From positions 2,268,170 through 2,332,169 of the forward strand of contig CM037830.1 of assembly GCA_021234535.1 (NCBI GenBank): a stretch of 64,000 nucleotides of DNA. The letters run 5' to 3'. A program made the position numbers and the translations under genes. Numbering within the stretch: the first letter of the stretch is position 1; each line of letters starts with the position of its first letter. The notes under the pieces are model-generated. The model made no database searches. It saw nothing but the letters and a program-made list of their open reading frames with translations, and was not told the origin of the DNA. Below are positions 1 through 10,930 of this stretch, in pieces. The DNA comes from Stichopus chloronotus. Taxonomy: Eukaryota > Echinodermata > Holothuroidea > Aspidochirotida > Stichopodidae.

Positions 1-234
1 ATTTTACAATTTAAAAAAATACCATTTATCATTATAATTGTACCCTTATTCATTGATGAATGTATTAGCAATTTGGTCGTGAAATGGTCCTGAAAAGGTA
101 TTAGTGAAGTAGTCATGGAAAAATCTTGATTTTTTTTGTTTTCTTCAGGATGCAGGAACCTTGCCTTTAATTGTTGTCTGCTTGGTACTTTATTTCATCA
201 CAAGTTAACCTGACTTCTTTAATTTTCATTCCAG

Positions 235-1380
235 CTGGAGGATGTTGAGCTCACATTTGCTGACCATGTCCAGAGGGTGATGAAACCTAACTTTATGGCA
301 TCCTGGGAAGAGATCGGAGATGAAAATGAATTGGAGGAAACATTCGCTCTCTCATCAAAGAGTTTAGAAGGTCAGTTTTACTTTGACATTCTGTGCAATT
401 GGCTTGAGTGGTAATGCTGAAAACCTTTCTTCTCTTGAAATTTGAATTGCTGTCATGCATCCAAAATGTGGAAGACTCAATTTGATGTCGCACTTAAAAG
501 AACATTTTGACTAATAGGGAATATGAACAAATAGGGACTTGTAGATTTTTTCAACTTTAATGCAAATAAGATTTTACTTAAGCTTTTGTGGCTTATTAAA
601 AATGACTTAAGTAACTAAATTTTTTTAATTTTTTTTTTCGTTACAATGTTTTTTATCTCAGAATGGTGTTAACTTCAAAAGTATTCAAAGTAGGAAATAA
701 ATTTCCTCAGCTAAAGAAAAATTTCCCCAAAGTTAAATTCATTTGTGATGTTCTTGTTGGATAAAGGTCAGTTTATTAGCTGTAGTATGGTATTAGTACG
801 GTATGGATCATCAGTCTGTGTAAATAAACCAGAGAGAGTGAAGGGTAAGATCTGAGCTGGACTCAGATGGAGTATGGACTGGTGATAACATCCTTCAGTG
901 TTTTGGAATTGATAGGCTGCCTATCCTTACAGCAGTTTACTCACCATACTACAACAGAGAGAGAGACAGTGTAAACTATTGTACTCAAAGTATCATTTAA
1001 TGTAAGATATTGTCTCCAGCTGACCATCCTAATATCACTGTAACTCACATTAATGTGTAGTGTTTTAAAGTGGTGAAAGAGGTTTATTTGCTCTTAGTTC
1101 ATGATGTAACAAAAATATGTTTTTCCTACTCTTTTCCATTTCATCAACAGAGGCTATCAAAAACATTGTGACTTTCCTTGGCATGCAACCCTGTGAAAGA
1201 TCAGACAAGGTTCCAGAGGGGAAGAGCTCCCATTCTCTGTACTTGGCGGGAATGTTTAGAGGTGGAGTTGATGTCCTGGTTAAATCTCGTCTTGCCTTAC
1301 AAGACACAGTCACAATGCAGATTACGGTTCGAAGTACAGATCCTGAAATCAGTGAACTTGTAACATCTGCTGTTGGTTGA
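235..1380 (+). CDS. COPG: Coatomer subunit gamma, C-terminal two coding exons (partial gene)
   Basis: Two exons, 235-370 and 1151-1380, joined in phase (one base of the split codon before the intron, two after). Acceptors are TTCCAG and AACAG, the donor is GTCAGT, and the stop is TGA at 1378-1380. They encode the last 121 residues of gamma-COP, the appendage domain including its platform part. Recognisable blocks are [43 protein letters not shown] and [11 protein letters not shown], colinear with the animal COPG1/COPG2 C-terminus. Gamma-COP is part of the COPI vesicle coat for Golgi-to-ER and intra-Golgi transport; its appendage recruits ArfGAP2-type factors. The rest of the gene lies to the left of the window; bases 1-234 are the end of the preceding intron. 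No frame damage is seen, so this looks like an active gene. Whether it is COPG1- or COPG2-like cannot be told, and most invertebrates have one gene. Confidence 0.95.
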
Positions 1381-4300
1381 GAAAGATAAACTGCAAATTT
1401 TTTTTTTTTTCTCTTTTTAATTTTGATTAATTCATCTGTGGTCATCAACTGGCTGTAATGTGATGACATATAAGGATATATTATGATTGTCAAATTTATT
1501 TAAAAAAAAATTACTCAACTTTAGAACAAATAGACTTCTTGAAAAACGTTGCCTATTGTTTCATTAGGACCAAAGTAAAACATACATTGGAGAATGTTCA
1601 TTCTCAACAGTGACAGTATGATGCATCAACCTCCAGGTAAAATGATGGTTGCTAACTTAAAATGTCCCAACAAGCCATCAGTGAGATATCACACACTGTA
1701 AGAGATTGACTACAGTAAACACAAGTTTGTCACTTAATGAAGAAATATTGAAACTCTCAAGATTGCAAAGTTTGCCTTTTGCATACAAAATGGAGAGAAA
1801 GTTTTGAAAAACAAGGATGGCTGTCATTGGTTCAGGACTGTAGCTCATCAGATCATAGAATGATGTATTTGACATCTGCTCCTGTTGGACAGAACTGTAG
1901 AATCATTTCATCCACTACAGCCACTTTCCTAATGATATGTAAATAGGAGGTCCTATTATAAGCACACATTAGGAATCCTATCACTGGCATTTTAAATGTT
2001 CCAATGAGCCATTCAAAGAAACATACCTGAAGTGGATTCATAATCCTAAAATATGTACCTGTGGTAAGGCCCAGACAGATTATGCTCTGCTTTAATGATG
2101 TTGTCACAGTGATAAAAATTTTTGAAGGTACAACCTAATCTTGGGTGAGCCCTAATTTTGGGGTCTGTAGTAAATATTTTCAAGATGTGTACTACTTTCC
2201 TTACTTGAAGTGTCCTTTGTCCTTGTGACAAGGAGAATAGATATTAAAACTACTTCAGTCCATGCACACTGGCCATACATGTGGGTGTCTCCGGACTGTT
2301 GTCTGTGTGTCATGAACTAATTAAAGTACACGTAATAATTAAATTTGGTAAACTTTTATTTGTAGTTGACTGTGAAGGTTGACAGATGATAGACCATTGC
2401 TTTACATTTGCTCAGCTGAATAACCATTCCAAGTATTAATCTTTCTCATATGATGTAATTGTGATGAAAAAATAAATAACTTACAGTTGTAATGTCAGTA
2501 TGGCAGATGAAACTTAAGAAATGTTTGAAGAATAGTTTAGGGTTATCATTTTACATGTCACAATAATCTTGAGATGACAAACCAGGATTTTTCAGTTGGA
2601 ATTGCTTGATTAGCTTCTGACATAAATGGAAGGTGTGAACTGACAGGTACTGATACTCTCGATCAGTGGCAGCATGTTTCATGCTAGATCTGTCTATATT
2701 GGAGAATCAACAGAAATTTGAAGTCTTTTCCCTAAATACTATGATCATCACCTAATTATGATCATGCTCTAAAAGATAAAATGAAAGAGTTGTACTTAAA
2801 ATAATTCTTCATTGCCCCAAACTTAAAAGAGCATCAGCTAATTAACATCAACTCATTTTGTTCTCGCTCAAATGTTCACAGCATCCTTGTCAGCTATCTC
2901 CCTGACTTTCCATCAGTTTTTTTTTTTTTTTTCTGAAAATAAACTGCAACAACTATTTGCGCTTAATTGAACATTGAAGTACTGTACTAGCCGTCAGCTC
3001 TGTTTTGATAAAAGTATCAGACCATCAGTTTGTTTTGTTATTGTTTTTACGTAACTTTTGCGAAGTTAGATCAAAATGGTATATTTAATTTTGATCCCTC
3101 GTCGATCATAAAACGTGTAAGGACTTTCCTATAGAAATTTTCCTTTGCCCTAAATTATAAGAAAGCTCTTTATTGTGTTTGGGTATTTCATGTGAGTAAT
3201 TATTATATTAAAAGAAAGTGGAAATAAACATTTTGGAATGGTCACTTGAGTTGTTAAAGATTTTAATTTCTTTTGTCTGTCACAGATGTGACAGTTTCAT
3301 CAATTTTTGCAACTAGTTTCTGGAATGTTGTATATAGGAAGTGGTACCTGGACTCTCCATTCTTTAGGTGAAAGATACCAGCAGTGTTGTACAGAATTAT
3401 GAATCAAAATACTGAAATTAATGAAAGCACATACAGTCATTGTGAAGGGACAAGAATGACAGTATCATCAAAGGTGGTCTCTCCTTTGGCTCAAATTCAT
3501 ATGGTGGCAGGGAAGGTTTCCCATAATCTAATGAAGTATGGTTCGTTCAGCCGTCCTAGACAGCCATAGGTATCCAACGGTAGTGAGGTAACGATGAAAA
3601 ACGAATACTTAAGTCACTGGCATGAGGGTCAATCCCAACATTTTGATAGGAGGGGGACATGATATCAAATGTCCCCTCCCCCACATTTGTAAAGAGAAAT
3701 GTTTTGGCTCACATTTTGAATGGTAGGGCGACATTGTAACAAATATCACCCTCACTTTTGGTGAGTGACTGATGTAATCGCTGGCTGCGTGACCATGCAG
3801 TTTAGGTGTTCATGTACCAAGATTAGACTCATCTATACATCCCAAATGCCAACAACCGCGCGCCAAGCGCGCATTGGTTTCTTTGCCGTGTTATGTTATT
3901 GGACAAAAGAAGGTAAGATAATGACGCACCATCCCTCCCCATAATTACACCAACCAAATTTCAATTACCCGAAAAAAAGAGAACCTAGGTAAAATTTCTG
4001 TTTGTGAACGTGTGTGAATGAATTGCCGATATACACTCAAAGGCCTCGCGATCGGGGAACGAAACAAAAGTCAGAGTCGATAGTCGGGAAATTTCGAAAA
4101 GCCAGTTGCAAGTTTTCATTTTTCAGTCTAGCACATTTTATGACGTAACAAGATGACAAATAGGCTATTGTACCAGATTATGAGGTTACCTAGTAATTGA
4201 AACAAATTTTCAGTAAATCTGAAATTTCATTTGAACTTCTCATAGACTATTTCAGTCTAAGAGTGAGAATAGTCAGAAAGTCTGACATACCAGTTGGAAC

Positions 4301-4835
4301 TTTTCATATCTCAATGACTTCAAGAGAAGCCTAGCATTGCACTAGATTGTATCTAAGTTTGGGGATGAGGAGACCTCTTTACTTACAACCCTCTCACAGA
4401 TGTAGACCAACCATCACTCTTCTCATGCTTCCCCATCTATCAAAATACTATTATATGGCATCTTTTTCAATGTGACTGTCATTTTCAAAAGGTATCGGTA
4501 CAAGAACGAGTTCTACTTTGTCATGCAATCATTGACGGTTGTAACTAAATAAACACCTGTAATGAGAGTAAAAATTAATGGAATAACATTTCTGAAACTA
4601 CAATTTCTCAACAACAACAAAAAAATACTGCAATAGATGCAAAATATTGTGCCAAATTTTGTTTAGGCTTATCTGCTAGCTGAAAATTTCTCAAAAAGAA
4701 AGCATGTTATCGTTCGAAAGTAAAAACTGTTGAATGAACTATTCAGAAAATTACGATAGCATAAGTATTCTAGGTAAGAGCAATCCAAATTAGTACTACT
4801 TTTGACTGCAATTATGTTTTTCGTATTAATTGAGA
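1381..4835. other. COPG 3' UTR and intergenic DNA, no gene seen
   Basis: No convincing coding sequence on either strand. The 3' UTR of COPG starts here. Possible polyadenylation hexamers AATAAA are at 2471-2476 and 3233-3238, and I cannot tell which is used. Around 3648-3680 there is a short fold-back of GGAGGGGGACAT against ATGTCCCCTCCC. A weaker related version follows at about 3718-3755. Confidence 0.5.
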
Positions 4836-5116
4836 AATTGCAGGCATGAGCGTGCTATTTTAAGCCCAGATCACCCAGGAAGTGCCGTTTCCGACCATGG
4901 GGGGGGGGGGGGTTGTAAAGCCCAAATTTTCAGGTACATCACCAACCAATTGTGGCACTCCGCTTAGATAGTCCCGCCTAAAGTGAGCTCAAAAAGACTT
5001 TTGCCCTCAGGCCAGGACCCACCCCTCCTGAAAACCCCGGATAGACGCTTTGTATGTGATATCGATGACGTATACTAGCAAAAGCAAATATGCCTCCAAT
5101 CATTAGACCCTGGCGG
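4836..5116 (+). repeat. Dispersed repeat family R1, copy 1
   Basis: This shares ordered blocks with 31540-31800 (same strand) and 47667-47830 (opposite strand): a 'ttgcaggcatga' start, a block resembling GGAAATGCCATTTCGGCCAT, then AAAGCCAAAA, then CTCCGCTTA, and in copies 1 and 2 a shared end TCACTAGACCCTGG-like. The copies are diverged and no open reading frame is conserved. This copy carries a run of 14 G (4899-4912). No terminal inverted repeat or target duplication was identified, so its class is unknown. Confidence 0.6.
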
Positions 5117-5171
5117 TGCTATGGTAATTTCTGTTTACATTCTATTCACATTCATCTTCCGCCTAACCGAA

Positions 5172-5324
5172 TGTTAGATACGTGGGTTCAACTCAAAAGA
5201 GTACTCGAACAACATGCTTACGTCTCGTGGCTACTGCGGCCATGTTACTTAGGTTTTTATTTATCTAATCAAACGCATGGCACGCCTAACGTGCAAATAT
5301 ATATATCAGGTGTCATACATAACA
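5172..5324 (-). repeat. 3' LTR of the Ty3/gypsy element (intact)
   Basis: A 153-bp LTR. Its U5 end (5172-5234) is identical over 63 bp to 10465-10527. Its other part (5229-5324) matches 31056-31146, apart from a TA-repeat expansion and a few substitutions. It ends in TGTTA/TAACA inverted bases. The polypurine stretch abuts it at 5325. Confidence 0.9.
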
Positions 5325-5563
5325 ACTCTCCCCTATCAAACAAAAACTAACTTTCAAAAGAGTGTTATATTATGCTTATCTCAAAACGTTGTTCACAATA
5401 TTGTAAAAAGTTTAACTTCAACTTGCAAATAACATATATCACCAAATCTTCAGCATTCCTTTAACATGGTGTTTTAACACATATACAGTAAAAATAATCA
5501 ATGTGATCAAATTTTCATTTTCCTGTGAAACACAGAAATAAACCAATGTCAAGATCCAATCAA
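5325..5563 (-). other. 3' untranslated part of the Ty3/gypsy element
   Basis: Non-coding sequence between the pol stop codon and the 3' LTR, containing the polypurine primer site for plus-strand synthesis next to the LTR. Confidence 0.6.
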
Positions 5564-7690
5564 TCACAAAGTAAATAATTTCCTTGGTTTCTTTACTCTT
5601 GTTGATCTTCTCAACACTACTTTTGTATCTTTCTTATCTGACTCTTGCACTGATCGACTTGATTGTGCGACACCTGAACTCTCCTGAATGTTTATCTTCC
5701 TTTTTTCTCTCTCAATTGTGAATTCTTTCTTACTCTTTGCATTTTCTATGTCTTCCTTGTCGTGTGTATGTTTTGGAGTTTGCACAGAAGGAGTTTGACC
5801 TTCAGACTCTACAACCCAAGTCTGTTTTGGAGAAGCTGTTTGATCCAACTCCCATTGTGTGCTCATTTCATGTGAACTCCTGAGAAAACTACTCTCTCTA
5901 TTCTCTTCCACAACATTGTCTGCTCTGAACTGCTCATTTGTTTCACCAGTTTCAGTTTCTTGTCTGGGAATGTTCTGTTCAATGTGTCTTCTCCACAATT
6001 TTGAATCAACCTTCACTTGGTAATTCAGAGGACCCTCTCTAGCTATGATTACTCCAGGGACCCATTTTGGTTTCCCTAGGTAGTTCCTCACCAACACAAG
6101 ATCGTTCTCCTTGAATTCTCTTGCTTTGGCCCTTTTTGCCCAATAGTCAGCTTGTTTGTACAATTGATCTTTGTATCTAATTTCTAGATTTGGTTTCAAA
6201 TTATCCAGTCTAATACGAAGCGGTCTCTTTACAAAGAGCATTGCTGGAGTTTCCTCTGTAACGGCATGTGCCGCATTTCTACACGCCAATGAAAACTTAT
6301 CCAATTTCACTTGAGGAGAACCACCATCACTCTTTGCTGCCCTAATGGCTTGTTTTAAAGACTGAACGAACCGTTCTGCTTGCCCATTTGTACTAGCATG
6401 GTACGGTGCACTTAGTTTATGCTTAATACCATTTGCTTGAACAAAGTCTTGAAACTCTTGAGCTGTAAATTGACTTCCGTTGTCGGTAACTAATATCTGC
6501 GGTAAACCATGTCTACTGAAAACTGTACGCAACACAGCTAAAGTGCGTTCTGTTGTAGTGTTATTCATGATAAACACTTCTGGCCACTTGGAATATGCGT
6601 CTACCATGACCATGTAAGTTAAGCCTTCAAATGGACCAGCAAAATCCACATGCACTGTCTCCCATGGTTTTGAGGCTGGTATCCATGGATGCAGTGGCGC
6701 TGTTTTGGGATTGTTTTGAACTACTTGGCACGTTTTGCACGTTGCTGCAATTTTCTCAATCTGCTCATCAATTCTGGGCCACCAAATATAGCTTCTTGCT
6801 ACTGATTTCATCTTCACTATGACTAAGTGTCCTTCATGCAACTCTTGTAGTACCGCACTACGACACTTTGGTGGTACTATGACTCTCATTCCCCACATAA
6901 GAAGCCCTTGTTCCACTGTTAACTCCTGTTTACGATTAAAGAAAGGTTTCAAACAACCTTCATCTTCTGATAACTTACAAGGCCATCCCTGTAGCGTATA
7001 CCTTAACACTTTGGATAATGTTGGGTCTCTACGTGTGTGGTTCCTAATATCCTCTCTTGAATATGGCAAGATATCTGCATGACAAATTGATGCCATTTCG
7101 CCATTGTCTTTGAGCTCATCATTACCACCAGGTAACCTAGACAGACAGTCTGCATTTCCATTGTCTTTTGTATTTCGGTATTTGATATCATAATCAAACG
7201 CATCTAAGAAAATAGCCCACCTGAGCATCTTCTCTGCCGCTAGAGTTGGTAAATCTTTTGTTGGACCGAACACTGCAGTCAATGGCTTATTATCAGTTAT
7301 CAAAGTAAATTTGCGACCATAGACAAACATATGAAATCTCTTCAAAGCAAATATGATCCCTAATGCTTCACGTTCGATCTGCGGATAATTTTGTTCGGCT
7401 TTTGTGAGTGACCTGGAGGCGAACTGAATAGGCCTCTCTTCCCCATTTGGATACACATGTGACAAGACCGCACCAACCCCTGTTGGACTAGCATCGGTAG
7501 CCACTGTCACTGGCAGTGAGGGATCAAAATGAACAAGAAATCCTGACTTACATAACATTTCTTTGGATATTTCAAACGCTTTGCCTGCTTCTGTACTCCA
7601 TTCAAATTTACGACCCTTCTGTAACAGTGCTGTCAATGGAGTCAGTACTGTTGCCAAATTAGGTAAATACTTTCTGTAGTAGTTAAGCAT
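5564..7690 (-). CDS. pol: Ty3/gypsy pol, distal half: end of RT, RNase H, integrase, GPY/F module
   Basis: A 708-codon open frame. It starts in the RT connection (LNYYRKYLPN). RNase H has acidic residues in VATDASPTG (D66), EREALG (E108) and LITDNKPL (D133). Integrase follows: zinc-binding HEGH (285/288) with CKTC (318/321), then the catalytic core VHVDFAGP (D349), VTDNGSQF (D403) and NGQAERF (E439), an exact D,D35E spacing. A GPY/F-like module (KWVPGVIIAREGPLNYQV) and a charged tail ending in RRSTRVKKPRK follow, with no chromodomain. In an intact element this is one polyprotein with the upstream frame. Here the two are out of frame because four extra bases (a TATA-like duplication at about 7693-7697) lie at the junction. 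The first Met of this frame is therefore probably not a real start. All catalytic residues are intact, which suggests recent decay. Confidence 0.9.
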   Translation of the reverse strand: MLNYYRKYLPNLATVLTPLTALLQKGRKFEWSTEAGKAFEISKEMLCKSGFLVHFDPSLPVTVATDASPTGVGAVLSHVYPNGEERPIQFASRSLTKAEQNYPQIEREALGIIFALKRFHMFVYGRKFTLITDNKPLTAVFGPTKDLPTLAAEKMLRWAIFLDAFDYDIKYRNTKDNGNADCLSRLPGGNDELKDNGEMASICHADILPYSREDIRNHTRRDPTLSKVLRYTLQGWPCKLSEDEGCLKPFFNRKQELTVEQGLLMWGMRVIVPPKCRSAVLQELHEGHLVIVKMKSVARSYIWWPRIDEQIEKIAATCKTCQVVQNNPKTAPLHPWIPASKPWETVHVDFAGPFEGLTYMVMVDAYSKWPEVFIMNNTTTERTLAVLRTVFSRHGLPQILVTDNGSQFTAQEFQDFVQANGIKHKLSAPYHASTNGQAERFVQSLKQAIRAAKSDGGSPQVKLDKFSLACRNAAHAVTEETPAMLFVKRPLRIRLDNLKPNLEIRYKDQLYKQADYWAKRAKAREFKENDLVLVRNYLGKPKWVPGVIIAREGPLNYQVKVDSKLWRRHIEQNIPRQETETGETNEQFRADNVVEENRESSFLRSSHEMSTQWELDQTASPKQTWVVESEGQTPSVQTPKHTHDKEDIENAKSKKEFTIEREKRKINIQESSGVAQSSRSVQESDKKDTKVVLRRSTRVKKPRKLFTL

Positions 7691-9002
7691 ACCTATATAG
7701 GTAACTCCTTAATTGTCCTTCATCCGTTGGCTCTGGCATGGCCCGAATTTTACTAACTTTGGCATTCGACTTGTGTACCCGGGCTTGCTTGTCTATGATG
7801 TGTCCTAGAAACTCAACTGAATCCCTTACACAGTCACATTTTTCGTTTTTCAACGTAAGTCCCCTTTCTTCGAGTCTTGTTAACACTTGGTCTAGATTTT
7901 TCAAGTGTTCTTCTCTGGTTCTACCTGAGACTAATATGTCATCTAAATATACCTGTACACCTGGCAACCCTTGTAACACTTGCTCTATGGCAGCTTGCCA
8001 AATTGCAGGAGCTGTGGTTATTCCAAACACCAACCTGTTCTGCTGAAACAGACCGTTGTGAGTCGACAAAGTTAGGAGTTGTCTTGCTTCTTCCTCAAAC
8101 TCCATCTGATTATATGCATGGGCAAGATCAAGCTTGGAGAATGCCACCCCGCCACACAAATTTGCCAGAATGTCGTCCACATTTATAGGGGGTGGGGCTA
8201 CTGGTTTGAGGACTGGGTTCAAGGTGTTCCTATAGTTCCCACAAATTCTCACTGACCCGTCTTTCTTCTCAACCACAACAATACTAGTTCCCCATTCACT
8301 ATGTGACACTGGTGTTATCACTCCACATTTGTCTAGCCTTAACAATTCTGCTTCTACCTTATCTTTTAAAGCATACAGTACTCTTACTGGCTTGCGCATC
8401 ACGGGTTGGGCATTATCTCTTAGGACTATGTTGGCTTTAGCCCCAGTTAATTTACCAAGACTTCCATCGAAAAGTTTGGCATGTTTACTGATAACCTGAC
8501 CTAGCTCACTAACCTTAAGCACCCGTTCTGGCTTAGGTTCACATTTTATCAGTGACTTCCAATCTAATGGAATTACTCCTAGCCACTCTCTTCCTAACAA
8601 ATAGTGCTCTGTGCCATCCACTACATATAGCCTGAGTTTTCCCTCATAATTTCCGTAAGAAACATCTACGTACACTCTGCCAGTGGCTTTCACAATTTGA
8701 CCAGTAAAGCTCTTAAATTGCTTATCGGCTGAAAGAAGTGGAATATGTTTCAAATATTTCTCATAAAATTGGAGTGGTACCATTGAAACACCTGATCCTG
8801 TGTCCACTTCCATGCTTATTGTAGTTCCTTCTATCTGTATGGGTACATAAATAGCCCCTGAATCTACATTCTTACCTCCCTCATGTAATTTTAACATGGT
8901 ATAATCATATTCATTATCTGAGTCTGAATGTTCTTTAGGGTATTCCTCTTCCAGTTGATCATCAAGCTTGTTGACAGATTTTGACACGGATTGCGATTCC
9001 AC
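7683..9002 (-). CDS. pol: Ty3/gypsy pol, proximal half: protease and reverse transcriptase
   Basis: A 439-codon open frame. An acidic linker is followed by an aspartic protease with MEVDTGSGVSMV (catalytic D67) and the flap/LLGREWLG end. RT follows with VVVEKKDGSVRICGNYR, motif A FSKLDLAHAY (D292), FGITTAPAIWQ and motif C VYLDDILV (D354 and D355), then FLGHIID. The frame stops just after LRSYL at the 4-base insertion that separates it from the RNase H/integrase frame. At its start it overlaps the end of the frame with the gag zinc knuckle, which may reflect either normal gag-pol frameshifting or decay. Confidence 0.9.
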   Translation of the reverse strand: MESQSVSKSVNKLDDQLEEEYPKEHSDSDNEYDYTMLKLHEGGKNVDSGAIYVPIQIEGTTISMEVDTGSGVSMVPLQFYEKYLKHIPLLSADKQFKSFTGQIVKATGRVYVDVSYGNYEGKLRLYVVDGTEHYLLGREWLGVIPLDWKSLIKCEPKPERVLKVSELGQVISKHAKLFDGSLGKLTGAKANIVLRDNAQPVMRKPVRVLYALKDKVEAELLRLDKCGVITPVSHSEWGTSIVVVEKKDGSVRICGNYRNTLNPVLKPVAPPPINVDDILANLCGGVAFSKLDLAHAYNQMEFEEEARQLLTLSTHNGLFQQNRLVFGITTAPAIWQAAIEQVLQGLPGVQVYLDDILVSGRTREEHLKNLDQVLTRLEERGLTLKNEKCDCVRDSVEFLGHIIDKQARVHKSNAKVSKIRAMPEPTDEGQLRSYLYRYA

Positions 9003-10447
9003 TGCACCTGTTGCTTTCTGATACTTGCCCTTTTTTCTCGTCTGGTCCTTTCGTTTGTCTCTTTTTTGGTTCTTTGCTGTGGCACATTCTCTCTATGTGT
9101 CCCATTTTCCCACATCTTCTGCACTTTGTTGTTTTGAACCAGCAGTCTTCTGGTAGGTGGTTTTTTAGGAGAGTATGGGGGCAACTATACAGATCGAATA
9201 AGGAAATCAGAAGTGTACTCACCAAAAACAAATCTAAAGTCCGTTTATAAACAATCGCTCTGGCTAAATCCGTGGTCAATATATTCTGGTCCTGGTCGAT
9301 ATTCCAAATTGTAAAATATATAAATCGGCGAATTAATTAAGTGATGCTGTAAAGAACTTTTCACTTTCCTGTCGCGAACCACGTGGCTTTGCTAAGGAAG
9401 TTGAAAGAGTTCTCCGGGAAGTATATAAAGTGAAATTGGGGTAAAAATATGAAGATGAATATGCGAGGATTATTGGTGTCAATAATCGGGTATTTAATAA
9501 AAATTCGCTACTCTCACTAGAGACGGAGGCTCGTGCCTAATCGTTGAGAAGTAGGACGCAGAGTGATAAGAGTTCTTTGTTCATTTCCTCGTGTCAAGTA
9601 AGAGGTTTCGGTTGATGCATAATTAGTCATCCGCCGAAACAAAGGGATGTTCATACAAAACTTGGCAAGAAAACTTTTCTGGGAATTTGGAAGAATTTTT
9701 TTGCCAAGTGGACACCGGAAGTGAGGGCAGGCTTCCAATCTATGACTTCTGGATGAAGTCGCTACAGTTTCTTCCACACCGAAAGCATTGTTTCCGTTGT
9801 TGTTTCCTTTTGTCACGCTGGACAGTGTTGACAGTTGTAGACGGAATTGACACTGAAGTGCCAGTATTAGGCTCACCTCTCATTGCCCTAGTGCATTCCG
9901 CTGTGCTTTCTTTAGCCAATGCGAATTCCACAGCCCTGTGGAATGACAAAATTGTCCTGTTCTACAACTTTCTCCATTCACTTGAGAGCTTTTGGTTGAG
10001 ATTTTCGTCCAATTTGTCTCCATAACTACAATTAAGGCTCAGTTACTCCAACTGCACTACATAATCTGATGTTGACTCGCCTGGTAATTGGTCCCGTCGA
10101 AGGAATTTACGACGTTCCGCTACTGCCATCGGTGTCGTCTTCAAATGCTTTCTCAGTATCGCCTTTAGTTCACTATACGATTTGTCAGTAGGTTTTTCCG
10201 GTGCGACTAAGTTACGAGCAATTGCATGCAGAAACATGGCAATTACCCGAGGGTTTGTATTAGCGTTTACCAAGTCCAGTCCGTTAGCCGTTAAGTATAA
10301 TTCAAAACGCTCTACATAGCAGTCCCAATCTTCCTCACCGTTATAAGTAGCATCAAATGCTGGAAGAAATGCTTGTGTAGGCTGTAAACGATCCAACGTC
10401 GAATCATCCCTTATGTCCGTCGATGTTCCACGCTCTGTAACACTCAT
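8962..10447 (-). pseudogene. gag: Broken gag of the Ty3/gypsy element, with an insertion of about 600 bp
   Basis: Gag probably starts at the ATG at 10445-10447 (MSVTERGTSTD); the longer open frame starts only at a TTG. The capsid-like segment runs to an in-frame TAA at 10043-10045, followed by similar sequence with another stop at about 9974. The nucleocapsid has two zinc knuckles. The first is cut in two: CFRCGRN at 9767-9787 and its continuation HLPEDC at about 9142-9159. About 600 bp (roughly 9163-9766) unlike gag sits between them, bounded by AAC on both sides. The second knuckle, CRRCGKMGHIERMC (C-x2-C-x4-H-x4-C), is intact at 9082-9123. The inserted segment has no coding match I recognise and lacks GT-AG ends in the right places for an intron. 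Confidence 0.75.
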
Positions 10448-10458
10448 CTTCGTCGCCA
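10441..10458 (-). promoter_or_regulatory. Candidate primer-binding site of the Ty3/gypsy element
   Basis: Minus-strand TGGCGACGAAG begins six bases inside the 5' LTR end, as expected for a site pairing with a tRNA 3' end (…CGCCA). It overlaps the gag start region. The tRNA was not identified, and the six-base gap makes this tentative. Confidence 0.4.
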
Positions 10459-10464
10459 AAACTT

Positions 10465-10529
10465 TGTTAGATACGTGGGTTCAACTCAAAAGAGTACTCG
10501 AACAACATGCTTACGTCTCGTGGCTACGG
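10465..10529 (-). repeat. 5' LTR of the Ty3/gypsy element, U5-side half
   Basis: 63 bp (10465-10527) identical to 5172-5234 of the 3' LTR. Identity stops abruptly at GGCTAC, and the 8-bp sequence GGCTACGG (10522-10529) borders the inserted 20.5-kb unit. Confidence 0.9.
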
Positions 10530-10930
10530 GAGGAATAATTAGGCCCCACTATGATGACATCGAGGCGTGCTAGCATGAGATAGTATTTATAAAAGGATCT
10601 GGATTAAATATGCATTTTCGTAACCGCAAATAACGTGTAGTCATCAACAACTTTTTTCAATTGTGTTTTGTCATTTTGGTTGGATACAATGAAGATCTGA
10701 CACATTTAAAGTTTCAACATTTATTCCAAACACCTGGAGTGCTGTACATACAGCTGAGAATTTTGAATGACCTCTTTGACCTGAAGAATTTGTTGTGCTA
10801 AAACCTCTCGCGTCGGCTTGAGTTGACTAGACTGTAACATAGAGTATGTACCAAGTTAACTGACTACAGTATTGCTTGTAGCATGGACGGATATGTGACA
10901 ATCATCTCTGCAAGTTACGGCTTTATTAAG

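Noticed and set aside
1065..1493. Open frame antisense to the last COPG exon (142 codons)
   Set aside because: Shadow of a confirmed coding exon on the other strand; no recognisable protein features.
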